NCBI GenBank assembly: GCA_963768165.1
Contig: CAVYHJ010000003.1
Span: 372,001 to 436,000, forward strand
Length of the DNA: 64,000 nt
Direction of reading: 5' to 3'
Source of the DNA: CAVYHJ01 sp963768165 [NCBI: uncultured bacterium]
GTDB taxonomy: Bacteria; UBP4; UBA4092
The position numbers were made by a program, and so were the translations under genes. The notes beneath the pieces were generated by a model, which was not told where the DNA came from, made no database searches, and saw only the letters and a list, made by a program, of their open reading frames with translations. Of the stretch, positions 28,343 through 38,343 are shown piece by piece. Each line of letters opens with the position of its first letter. Position 1 is the first letter of the stretch.

Positions 28343-28507
28343 TCAACGGGAACTTGACCCCGTTAGACAATAGGTTGTTATCGTGGGATTTTTTTCCTTA
28401 GCATATGTCTAACGGAGTTGACCACCAAAGGGAGTTGGTTCTATAGTTGGGATACGAAAAACTTGTCCTCAAATTCTTTTGTCGAGGATCGCTTGATTCT
28501 GTGAGGG

Positions 28508-29077
28508 ATGTCGGAGCAAAGTTGTCAATACCATCTTTGCTACCATAATGAAATCAATATTCCTTCAAAGGTGTCCGTGCCACCTTTGATCAAGTGTCGC
28601 TCTTGCCGACACTTTACTCAGGAATTTGCGGAAAGAATGAAAAACTCTCCGTACTGCGGACACTTATTCCATCATCTCATAGGAATCCCTGCCAAAAGCA
28701 CGCAGGGACGCAGGGACAGGTTCCAGGCGTGCCAATTTGGCATTATGGAATGGAGAACGAGTGGAATTGAAATTTTCAATTCCACTTATGAGACACAGGG
28801 AACCCTATTCAATCTGCTGGACTCACCACGACCTTCTTTGTGGTATGACGTGTTGGGAAATCTAATCTCCATTTATGACTCCAATCGAGGATATACCCGC
28901 TACTATTACAACGTGATGGGAGGGATAATCACCAAATGCTATTCCACTTATACAGTTTCCTATTTTTATGATGTCTTGAAACGAAAGATAGCATATCTTG
29001 ACCCACAGGGGAATCTCTCCAGGTATCCCTATGATGGAGATAATCAACTGGAGAAACTAGACGACCTCCGATATTGA
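28508..29077 (+). pseudogene. RHS / YD-repeat protein fragment
   Basis: An open frame of 189 codons. Roughly the last 80 encode four YD-type repeats (LWYDVLGNLISIYDS, YTRYYYNVMGGIITK, VSYFYDVLKRKIAYLDP, LSRYPYDGDNQLEKL), the signature of RHS toxin or wall-associated repeat proteins. Real family members run to over 1000 residues with a core beta-cocoon, so this is a scar. The first 100 codons look unlike protein and instead form a run of perfect palindromes (see 28515-28786). No partner VgrG, secretion or immunity gene is nearby. Confidence 0.6.
28515..28786. repeat. Cluster of perfect palindromes
   Basis: Five perfect inverted repeats in 272 bp: AGCAAAG/CTTTGCT (28515-28541), TCAAAGGTG/CACCTTTGA (28565-28589), AAGTGTCG/CGACACTT (28592-28614), TGCCAA/TTGGCA (28730-28742) and AGTGGAATTGAAA/TTTCAATTCCACT (28760-28786, 13-bp arms round one base). 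The arms are unrelated to one another. Confidence 0.7.
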
Positions 29078-29525
29078 TCCTATCCGGGAGTAGCCGCCAA
29101 AGATAAATTTTTATCATAATGGATTCACTCCCGGCGATTTTTATAACCAGCAACTCTTTATTTATCAACAATTTATAAAATTATAAAAATATTCTGTAAG
29201 GAAATGCTGAATTCTCAAGTCTTATCTCATATATAGAGAGGACAAAATATTTAGTAAGAATAGTGTTTCGAGATGACAATACCATATAGGAAGTATTGAA
29301 AATGGATGTAACAAATACAAAAATCATATTCCAAGGAGGGCTGAACCTCATTACCTCAATTGGTAAGAGAACATACTTTTTCGTTTTAAGTTTGTTCACC
29401 GAGATTACTTACTGGAGCTCAAAATACAACCCCATTTTATTTACCAATGCCAACGATAATTCGGTTAGAGAAAATATCTCCGGGTACAACGATGCCACTT
29501 CTCCGAATTGCCAACCGCACTTTAT
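29078..29525. other. Intergenic stretch before the PAS/HD-GYP gene
   Basis: AT-rich, 448 bp. A 77-codon frame at 29296-29529 overlaps the next gene and has no recognisable content. No promoter I would defend. Confidence 0.4.
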
Positions 29526-32500
29526 ATGAAGAAGAAATTTACTAAAGAGAAATTAATCTCTTTAAAAATCACAGGCCTCTATATAGTGCTGGGATGTTTC
29601 TGGATTTTAATTTCGGGATTTCTTTTAAATGCCTTCATCAAAGATCCGGGACTCCATAACCGTATAGAAATCTTCAAAGGATGGATCTACGTCCTTGTTA
29701 CCGCGGGTATCCTTTACTGGCTTATCCACCGGTATATGGTCAAACTGCGTCAAGCCTATGAATCGTTAAAAAGCGCGCCCTATATGTTCGATGCATTGAT
29801 GGTTAATAGCCATGATTCGATTTTTTTCAAAGACCGCCAGGGTCGTTTTCTTCAAATCAGCCAAGCTTCCGTTCAGGGACTGGGAATTCAAAATCCCCAA
29901 GAGGCTATTGGGAAGACAGATTTTGACTTTTTCCCTCCGGAATACGCCCAAAAATATCAAGAAGAAGAGGCGCTGATCTTAAAAACAGGGCAACCTTTGA
30001 TTAATCGAATCGAACTTCATCCCCACAAACAACGCTGGATCTCCACCACCAAAGTTCCCCTTTATGACAAGGAGGGGCAGATTATCGGTATTGCCGGAAT
30101 CAACCGGGATATTACTGAACGAATTAAGGCTACTAAAGCATTAGAGGAAACGGAAGGGAAATACCGAAGCCTGGTGGAAGAATCCTTGGTAGGAGTTTAT
30201 TTAATTCAGGATTATCAAAATCAATATGTCAGTCCCCGGTTTGCGGAAATTTTCGGATATACCCAGGAAGAAATCATATCAAAAATAACCCCTTTAACTC
30301 TCACCGTTCCAGAAGACCGAGAAAGAGTTACCGACTTAATCCGCCAACGAATTGAAAATAAAATAAAGAGTGCGCATTACACGTTTAAAGGGATCCGCAA
30401 GGACGGGAAAATTATTGATGTGGAAGCGTTAGGGACCCGAACCCTTTACCAGGGGAAACCGGCGATTATCGGAACACTTTTAGATATTACCGAACGCAAA
30501 AAAGGGGAAGCAAGTCTCCAATTATTCCGCTCTTTGCTCGACCAGTCCAATGACATGATAGAAATCGTAGACCCTAATACGGGACGATTTGTGGATGTCA
30601 ACACCACAGGCTATATCGAACACGGGTACAGCCGGGAGGAATATTTGTCATTAAAAGTTATCGATATCGATCCCCTTTTTGACGATTCCTCCTTCAAAAA
30701 GGTGATCGAGGCCATGCAGAAATCCGGTACCGCAAACATAGAAAGTGTTCACCGGAGGAAAGATGGGACGACTTTTCCTGTAGAAGTCAATCTCAAATAC
30801 GTCCGGCTGGACCGGGACTATGTCGTCAGTGTGGTGCGCAACATCACGGAACGTAAACAGATGGAAGAAAGGCTGCGCCGCAGTGAAGCCAAATATAGGG
30901 ATTTGGCGAATTCCCTGCCGGAGGGGGTTTTTGAGACAGATTTAAAACCCCACATCACTTTTTTCAATCCCCAGGCATTCAGCTATTTTGGTATCACTCC
31001 AGAGGATTTCGAGAAAGGGATCGATGCTCTGCAACTGATAGTGCCGCAGGACCGGGAGAGGATCAAGACCGATATTTCCGGGGTATTCAAGGGAGAAAAA
31101 ACCGGTGGAATGGAATATACGGCAATAAAAAAGAATGGGGATACTTTCCCCATCATGATCCACGCCAAACCTATTATTCAGGAGAATAAACCTATAGGGG
31201 TCCGAGGAGTGGTCATTGACATCACCTCCTTAAGACAAACGGAAAAGAAATTATTACAGTTATCCCAGGCGGTGGAACAGAGTCCGGCGTCCATTGTGAT
31301 TACCGATTTGCAGGGGAATATCGAATATGTCAATCCGAGATTCGTTAAAGTCACGGGATATACCCGGGAAGAAGTTCTCGGGAAAAATCCCCGGGTACTC
31401 AAGTCCGGAGAAATGTCTCCCGACAATTACAAAATTTTATGGAATACCATCACCTCCGGGAAGGAATGGCAGGGAGAATTTCATAACAAGAAAAAGAACG
31501 GAGAACTCTATTGGGAGAAAGCCGTCATCTCCCCTATTCGAAACAAAGGAGGAACGATTACCCATTATCTGGCGGTCAAAGAAGATATTACGGAACGGAA
31601 ACGGATAGAACAGCAAATTACGCTGCTCAGCAATGCTATTGGGAGTATCAATGAATGTATCAGTATCACGGACAAAAAGAACAACATTCTTTATGTGAAT
31701 GAAGCCCTTTTGCAGACCTATGGATATGAAAGATACGAACTCATCGGAAAAAATATCGGTATCCTGGGTCTGGCAAAGGATAATAAAACTCTCATGGGTG
31801 AAATACTCGATTCCACGCTGCAAGGAGGATGGTATGGGGAATTAATTAATTATAAGAAAGACGGTACTCCCTTCCCCATTTCTCTATCCACGTCGGTCAT
31901 CCGGAATAACCAGAACAATTTTGTAGCCCTGGTTGGAGTCGCCATGGATATCACCGATCGAAAACAGGCGGAAGAAAAAATCCAAAAGCAATTAGAACAT
32001 ATTACCTCTTTACGAACCATTGATATGGCCATTACAGGATTGGTTGACTTACGCATAATATTAAATATAGTATTGGAACAATTAATCCATTTGCTAAAAG
32101 CTGACGCGGCGGATATTTTATTGTTCAATCAGAATACGTTGAATTTGGATTTCGCGATAAGCCACGGTTTTCGCACGGATAGTCTGCAACATACCCATTT
32201 GCCACTCGGAGAAAGTTTCGCCGGGAAAGCGGCTTTGGAACGACGCATTATCTATATTCCCAATATCCCCAAAAATATGGAAGCATTTTCCCGATCGCCA
32301 AGATTTACTGAAGAGAAATTTGTCACGTATTACGGGGTGCCCTTGATTGCCAAAGAAGAGGTCAAAGGAGTCTTGGAAATATTCCATCGAAAGCCCTTTG
32401 AACCCACGGCCGAATGGCTGGAATTTTTAGAATCTTTTGCGGGGCAGGCTTCCATAGCCATTGATAACGGCACACTCTTTGACGGGCTCCAAAAATCGAA

Positions 32501-33083
32501 TATGGAATTATCCCTTGCCTATGATACGACCATTGAAGGATGGTCTCACGCACTGGATTTACGGGATAAAGAGACCGAAGGACACACCCAACGGGTTACG
32601 GAAATGACTTTGAGTTTAGCCAAAAGGCTGAGGATCCCTGAAGACGATCTCGTTCACATCCGGCGGGGCGCGCTGTTGCATGATATCGGGAAAATGGGTG
32701 TACCGGATGGGATATTACTGAAACCAGGGTCATTAACAGAGGAGGAATGGGTGGTAATGAAAAAACATCCGGTATATGCTTACGACCTGTTATATCCGAT
32801 TTCCTATCTCCGTAAGTCGCTCGATATTCCCTACTGCCATCATGAGAAATGGGATGGAACGGGGTATCCGCGGGGGTTAAAGGGAGAATCTATTCCATTT
32901 GCCGCGCGGATGTTCGCGGTGGTGGATGTGTGGGATGCCTTATCTTCGGACAGGCCTTATCGCAAAGCCTGGCCGAAAGAAAAAATTCGGGAACATATCC
33001 GGGCGGGAAGTGGAAGTCATTTTGATCCCAAGGTAGTTGATGCGTTTTTAGAAATAGGAAATCTTGGCGAGGTTCCATCTTAG
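29526..33083 (+). CDS. Membrane-anchored six-PAS, GAF, HD-GYP signalling protein (c-di-GMP phosphodiesterase type)
   Basis: 1185 residues from ATG (a TTG 18 nt upstream is also possible). Two N-terminal membrane helices (about 10-35 and 50-72), then six PAS/PAC units beginning near residues 85, 212, 335, 460, 583 and 705 (each ending in DITERK-like PAC tails). A GAF domain follows at about 840-985 and an HD-GYP domain in the last 175 residues. HD-GYP ligands are intact: EGHTQRVTEMT, LLHDIGKMGVPDGIL, HHEKWDGTGYPRGLKG. Such proteins hydrolyse cyclic di-GMP in response to sensed signals. No histidine kinase, GGDEF or receiver domain is present. It stands alone between accessory elements, so its output genes are unknown. 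Confidence 0.9.
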   Translation: MKKKFTKEKLISLKITGLYIVLGCFWILISGFLLNAFIKDPGLHNRIEIFKGWIYVLVTAGILYWLIHRYMVKLRQAYESLKSAPYMFDALMVNSHDSIFFKDRQGRFLQISQASVQGLGIQNPQEAIGKTDFDFFPPEYAQKYQEEEALILKTGQPLINRIELHPHKQRWISTTKVPLYDKEGQIIGIAGINRDITERIKATKALEETEGKYRSLVEESLVGVYLIQDYQNQYVSPRFAEIFGYTQEEIISKITPLTLTVPEDRERVTDLIRQRIENKIKSAHYTFKGIRKDGKIIDVEALGTRTLYQGKPAIIGTLLDITERKKGEASLQLFRSLLDQSNDMIEIVDPNTGRFVDVNTTGYIEHGYSREEYLSLKVIDIDPLFDDSSFKKVIEAMQKSGTANIESVHRRKDGTTFPVEVNLKYVRLDRDYVVSVVRNITERKQMEERLRRSEAKYRDLANSLPEGVFETDLKPHITFFNPQAFSYFGITPEDFEKGIDALQLIVPQDRERIKTDISGVFKGEKTGGMEYTAIKKNGDTFPIMIHAKPIIQENKPIGVRGVVIDITSLRQTEKKLLQLSQAVEQSPASIVITDLQGNIEYVNPRFVKVTGYTREEVLGKNPRVLKSGEMSPDNYKILWNTITSGKEWQGEFHNKKKNGELYWEKAVISPIRNKGGTITHYLAVKEDITERKRIEQQITLLSNAIGSINECISITDKKNNILYVNEALLQTYGYERYELIGKNIGILGLAKDNKTLMGEILDSTLQGGWYGELINYKKDGTPFPISLSTSVIRNNQNNFVALVGVAMDITDRKQAEEKIQKQLEHITSLRTIDMAITGLVDLRIILNIVLEQLIHLLKADAADILLFNQNTLNLDFAISHGFRTDSLQHTHLPLGESFAGKAALERRIIYIPNIPKNMEAFSRSPRFTEEKFVTYYGVPLIAKEEVKGVLEIFHRKPFEPTAEWLEFLESFAGQASIAIDNGTLFDGLQKSNMELSLAYDTTIEGWSHALDLRDKETEGHTQRVTEMTLSLAKRLRIPEDDLVHIRRGALLHDIGKMGVPDGILLKPGSLTEEEWVVMKKHPVYAYDLLYPISYLRKSLDIPYCHHEKWDGTGYPRGLKGESIPFAARMFAVVDVWDALSSDRPYRKAWPKEKIREHIRAGSGSHFDPKVVDAFLEIGNLGEVPS

Positions 33084-33265
33084 TTCTAGATTAAAAATAT
33101 ATCCATCATTATTTTGGTAAAATCTCTAGTGAATAATTTGTATCCACAATCCAAACGTTTCTAATCCGCCTCCTTAATCAAATTGTTTGTTAATTGATCT
33201 TATTCTTTTTTGCTATGGACTATTTTCATTTATTTTCGACCTAAAGCAAAAAAGTAAGTCCGCCG

Positions 33266-33865
33266 CTATTCTTTCGCGCCGGCGCTTTTTAAGAGTTTTA
33301 CGATGTCGTGATATTTATTAGATGCTGCTAACATCAAGGCGGTTTTCCCCGTGCTGTCTTTCGCATTAATCTCCGCGCCTTTTGCCAATAAGGCTTGCAC
33401 GGTCTCTGTGTGGCCATATTGTGCCGCAAACATCAAGGCGGTTCTGTCCAGGCTGTCTTTCGCATTAACCTCCGCGCCTTTTGCCAATAAGGCTTGCATG
33501 GTCTCTGTGTGGCCTAAAGCTGTTGCTAACATCAAGGCGGTTAGCCCTTTATTATTTTTTACATTGACCTCGGCACCTTTCTCCAATAAGGCTTGCACGA
33601 TTTCCGTTTGACCGAACCAGGATGCAGACATTAAGGCAGTCCTACCACTGTTGTCTTTTACATTCGGATTCATTCCTGCATCTAAAAATAATTCTACAGC
33701 GTCGGTTCTACCTTCCTGTGCCCAGAAGAGAAAATCTTTTTTGGTATATTTAATCTGCATTTGTGCTAATTCATTTCTCGCATTTTTCTGGGTTTTGGTG
33801 TAGAAGGGGAATACGAGCAACAAAGGTAATAACAAAGAGAGGCTTTCACATGGAATGAATTTCAT
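33266..33865 (-). CDS. Secreted or membrane-anchored ankyrin-repeat protein
   Basis: 199 residues from the ATG after AAGGAGA; the frame is open 120 nt further up without support. A hydrophobic N-terminus (SLSLLLPLLLVFPF) acts as signal peptide or anchor. Then come a partial repeat and four ankyrin units of 33 residues (for example NAKDS.DRTALMFAAQYGHTETVQALLAKGAE). The repeats are also close at DNA level (99-bp period), so the copy number probably varies between strains. Ankyrin arrays bind protein partners; the partner is unknown and no neighbour suggests one. Confidence 0.83.
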   Translation of the reverse strand: MKFIPCESLSLLLPLLLVFPFYTKTQKNARNELAQMQIKYTKKDFLFWAQEGRTDAVELFLDAGMNPNVKDNSGRTALMSASWFGQTEIVQALLEKGAEVNVKNNKGLTALMLATALGHTETMQALLAKGAEVNAKDSLDRTALMFAAQYGHTETVQALLAKGAEINAKDSTGKTALMLAASNKYHDIVKLLKSAGAKE

Positions 33866-34105
33866 AATAGTGGGTTCTCCTTTTTTGGGTTTAATGTAAA
33901 GGCACAGAGAGGTGTCTCTACATCGTACGCTTGCAAGATTTCTGTAGATACCTTTTATGGCATATTTTTTATCATCATCTCTCACCCCTTTCTGCCCAAT
34001 TCTTTCTTCTAAGGAGAATTATTTTTTCTCAGCTATATATATGGGACTGTAAAATGGCTCATAACCTTACAACCCCCCCCTTTTTCTAATCCACATAAAA
34101 TCAAT

Positions 34106-34256
34106 CAACTATAGACAAATCAATTAGAACTTGTGCAGGAATGTCGGACTCGGGGACGAGTCCGACTACCGTGGGTTGCGCGCCACAAGTAGTCAGGGTC
34201 GTCCCTGACCCTGACATTCCGTCATACCCAGATTTTATTCGGTTTGTCTATAGTTG
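34106..34256. mobile_element. MITE-like structured repeat, copy 2 (intact ends)
   Basis: 151 bp bounded by perfect 14-bp terminal inverted repeats CAACTATAGACAAA / TTTGTCTATAGTTG. Internal pairings: GTCGGACTCG/CGAGTCCGAC (34143-34166), GTCAGGG/CCCTGAC, ACTTGTG (34129) with CACAAGT (34184), and GGAATGTC (34138) with GACATTCC (34213). The last two cross each other. Clear target duplication not found. The integrase remnant begins right at its right end. Confidence 0.8.
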
Positions 34257-34583
34257 TATAATCAAAAGATATTGGATACGGGTAGAGTTTTTTTGCGTGA
34301 TGAAAAATTTGTCAAAAATATACGTAGAGTTTTTGGTTACAGTTGTGATAAAGTAGGAGTTGAAAATTTTCGCTTCCATGATATAAAGGGTTGTGTTATT
34401 TCCCAATGGTGTAGAGAGAGGAAAGAACCGCTTACTATCATGCGAATTATAGGTCACAGAACAAAAAATGTTTTTGAGGGTTATAACAGGTTTAGTATTG
34501 CCGATTTGAGGGTAGTAGTTAATAACCGAGTAGTGCCCAAAGTGGTGACTACCCTATCAGGGTCGGTGAAGCATATTCCATAA
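34257..34583 (+). pseudogene. Tyrosine recombinase (integrase) C-terminal remnant
   Basis: About 108 codons. The stretch FHDIKGCVISQWCRERKEP, IMRIIGHRT, VFEGYNRFSIADLR lines up with the catalytic C-terminus of phage-type integrases (FHDLRH ... GHKT ... YN). The active-site Arg is replaced by Lys and the following His by Gly, while GH and the tyrosine remain. The N-terminal two-thirds is missing, apparently cut off at the MITE. It stops 20 bp before tRNA-Met, a common integration site, so it is probably the scar of an old integrative element. Confidence 0.65.
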
Positions 34584-34602
34584 GTCCATTAATTACAACT
34601 AG

Positions 34603-34679
34603 GGGCCCATAGCTCAGCTGGTCAGAGCAGTGGACTCATAATCCATTGGTCGAAGGTTCGAATCCTTCTGGGCCCACCA
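34603..34679 (+). tRNA. tRNA-Met (anticodon CAT)
   Basis: Full cloverleaf with encoded CCA: acceptor GGGCCCA / TGGGCCC, D arm AGCTCAGCTGGTCAGAGC, anticodon loop CTCATAA (34636-34642, anticodon CAT 34637-34639), T arm GGTTCGAATCC. A C1-A72 mismatch, the mark of initiator tRNA, is absent (G1-C72), so this is elongator Met, or less likely a lysidine-modified Ile-CAT. Confidence 0.95.
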
Positions 34680-34683
34680 TATA

Positions 34684-34718
34684 AATAGTTTTGAGTTTCG
34701 GGTTGAGAGTTTAAAGTA
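34684..34718. repeat. Post-tRNA degenerate repeat (after Met)
   Basis: AATAGTTTTGAGTTTCGGGTT then GAGAGTTTAAAGT. Related tracts follow the Lys and Glu tRNAs. Confidence 0.5.
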
Positions 34719-34728
34719 TGCGCCTTGT

Positions 34729-34754
34729 AATGAACGAGATCAGTCTCGTTCATT
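34729..34754. repeat. Perfect 11-bp hairpin over the cstA stop codon
   Basis: AATGAACGAGA and TCTCGTTCATT with loop TCAG. The cstA stop codon (34750-34752) sits in one arm. No U run follows on the cstA strand, so 3'-end stabilisation or translational coupling is likelier than termination. Confidence 0.65.
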
Positions 34755-36552
34755 CCACTTCCACAGGTTCAGTATAGGGTGTGAACCCCTGATAAAGTAT
34801 CAGGTAAATCCTTTTCAAAGTATCCAAAAATACAATGACTATCAGAAGAATCATTATTACAGATAGCGCTGCATCTAGATTTCCCTGGAAGTTGTGTTTG
34901 GGTAAATAATTATCGGTGATATTCAATATCCCCGCGCTCACAGTGGTCACGAACATAAAAATTGCAGGACAAAAAGTTATCAGCGCATAGGTCCATTTCT
35001 TGGCATGTTTTAGAATATAGAGAGTCCCGACAAACAAAGCCAGCGTAGCCAAAAGCTGATTGGCCACTCCGAACATCGGCCAGATGGTAGAAATATCGCC
35101 GTTATAAAGCAGGTATCCCCAAAGAAAACTTATAATCCCGCCGCTTAAAATAATACCCCCTAAAGATTTACTCAGGTCAATTTTGGGATAGGCTAATTTT
35201 ATTAACTCTTCAAAAATATAACGTGCCACACGGGTTCCTGCATCCACGGTCGTTAGAATAAATAGGGCTTCAAACATAATGGCGAAATGGTACCAATATC
35301 CCATGAGATACTTCATCCCCGGGATGGTGGATAAAATTACTGACATACCGGCGGCCAGTGAAACCGCCCCTCCGGTTCTCCCGGCCAATGCTTCTCCGGT
35401 CATTTTTTCAATGGCAGCAAGATGCGGAGCGCTTAATCCGAGTTTGCCAAATGCTGCCACCGGAACATTGATGGCAAAATAGTCTCCCGGCATAAGTACC
35501 GTGGCGGCTATCAATGCCATAATCGAAACAAAAGCCTCCACCAGCATAGCTCCGTAACCTATCATACATATTTCCGATTCTTTATTAATCATCTTGGGTG
35601 TGGTTCCTGAAGACACAAGGCTATGGAAACCGCTGATGGCACCGCAGGCGATGATGATGAAAACAAAGGGCCAAACCTTCCCCGGGATAATCGGTCCCCC
35701 GCCATGCACGTACGGGGTTACCGCTGGCATATTTAGATGGGGATTAACAATGAATATTCCTACTGCCAAGAGGAGGATAGTCCCGATTTTCATATAAGAA
35801 CTCAGGTAATCACGAGGGCATAATAGTAACCAGACAGGTAGAGTGGAGGCGATTAAACCATAAATAGGTAACATTAGACAGAGCGCTGGTTTTGAGAATA
35901 AAAAGAAGTGACCGTAAGCGGATTTTGAAAGTGGCTCGCCGAAAATGACTCCCGCCATAACCATGATAACTCCGATTAAGGAGGCTTCGGCGATTTTACC
36001 GGGACGCAGTTTAAACATATATACTCCAACAATGAAAGCAGCGGGAATAGTCACGGCAATCGTAAAAGTAGCCCAAGAACTTTCACCCAGTGCATTCACC
36101 ACTACCAGTGCCAAACCTGCCAGGGTGGTAATCATGATAAACAAAATCGCTATCCCCGTTATTACCCCTGCCGGTTTGCTGATATTGTCTATCGCCAGTC
36201 GGGTCAGTGATAGTCCTTTGGTTCTTACTGAAGCAAAGAGAATGACTACATCATGCACCGCTCCACCTAACACCGCTCCAATCAATATCCATAAAAATCC
36301 CGGCAAATAGCCAAACTGCGCTGCTAATACGGGACCCACTAATGGCCCAGCTCCGGCAATCGCCGCAAAGTGATGGCCAAAAAGCACCCATTTATTAATG
36401 GGCTTATAGTCCCTTCCGTCTTCTAATGTATGGGAAGGTGTGGGGTTGGCATCATTAAAGACAAGAACTTTTGTGATGATGAATTTTGCATAATACCGAT
36501 AGGCTAATGCAAAAACCAGTAAACCGGTTATCAGTAATACTAAAGCGGGCAT
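34750..36552 (-). CDS. cstA: Carbon starvation protein CstA-type transporter
   Basis: 600 residues with about 15-16 membrane helices. Family landmarks: [28 protein letters not shown] near residue 52, [56 protein letters not shown] and [16 protein letters not shown]. CstA proteins import peptides or pyruvate during carbon limitation. No BtsS/BtsR-type regulator or small YbdD-like partner is adjacent. An extended -10 (TG-n-TATAAT) lies six bases before the ATG, so the message may be leaderless. The 3' end overlaps a perfect hairpin. Confidence 0.93.
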   Translation of the reverse strand: [600 protein letters not shown]

Positions 36553-36558
36553 CCAGTT

Positions 36559-36567
36559 ATTATACCA
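36559..36567 (-). promoter_or_regulatory. Extended -10 element directly before cstA
   Basis: On the minus strand TGGTATAAT ends six bases before the ATG. Transcription would begin at or next to the A of ATG. The -35 region is weak (GTTAAA-like). Confidence 0.45.
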
Positions 36568-36661
36568 GATAAGAAATTCTCTTTAACATTAAATTCACTC
36601 CCAATCGTCTTCTTCTATTCATTAAAGAAAAAATTTGTTAAAATAAATATAAACGATGAGG

Positions 36662-36687
36662 CTCTGTTACCAAAACGGAGTTTTTTT
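36662..36687 (+). terminator. Intrinsic-terminator-like hairpin in the purA leader
   Basis: CTCTGTT pairs with AACGGAG (one G.U) and seven T residues follow. It lies 28 bp before the purA start, so it is either an attenuator in the purA leader or a stand-alone terminator. A PurR- or purine-riboswitch motif is not visible. Confidence 0.55.
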
Positions 36688-36714
36688 ATGTCCGAAAACA
36701 AAAGGAATTGTTAA

Positions 36715-37989
<1,275 letters not shown>

Positions 37990-38343
37990 TCGTTCATTTT
38001 CTGAAATCTCGGCATCCACTTTTAAAACCTTCAGAAATCACTCTAAATTGTCATCGGTGCGATAAATTGGAGTGTAAGAATATTAAATCATGCCTTGAAC
38101 CGATTCCTCACTCTTCTTCAATGGGAGATGGTACGGCGTTGGTACGGAGATGATACGGAGATAACCTGGACCCAATTTTGAGATAAATTGAGCCCCTTAA
38201 ATCGCAAATTTGTACTTTGTTAAACAAAACAGACTCATTGTCTCCTAACCCTTACTTTTTCAATGCTCTAATGCTACAATCATCGTGCCGGGATTCAAAA
38301 ACAAACTGGCGATTCTCTTTTCCATTCCCGGATTGGATTGGTT
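37990..38343. other. Intergenic, 354 bp between convergent genes
   Basis: No gene. Holds a TTTCTGAA / TTCAGAAA inverted repeat just after purA, a possible weak terminator, and three spaced TACGG words near 38133-38160. Nothing else supported. Confidence 0.4.

Noticed and set aside
29296-29529. 77-codon frame before the PAS/HD-GYP gene
   Set aside because: No clear ribosome site for its size class, no recognisable protein features, and it overlaps the start of the next gene.
33266-33700. Regular 99-bp spacing suggesting a CRISPR-like array
   Set aside because: The period encodes 33-residue ankyrin units in one frame and has no unique spacers.
34000-34680. Intact prophage or genomic island at tRNA-Met
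   Set aside because: Only a 109-codon integrase remnant with a mutated active site is present. cstA and purA follow directly, and no phage structural gene is seen.
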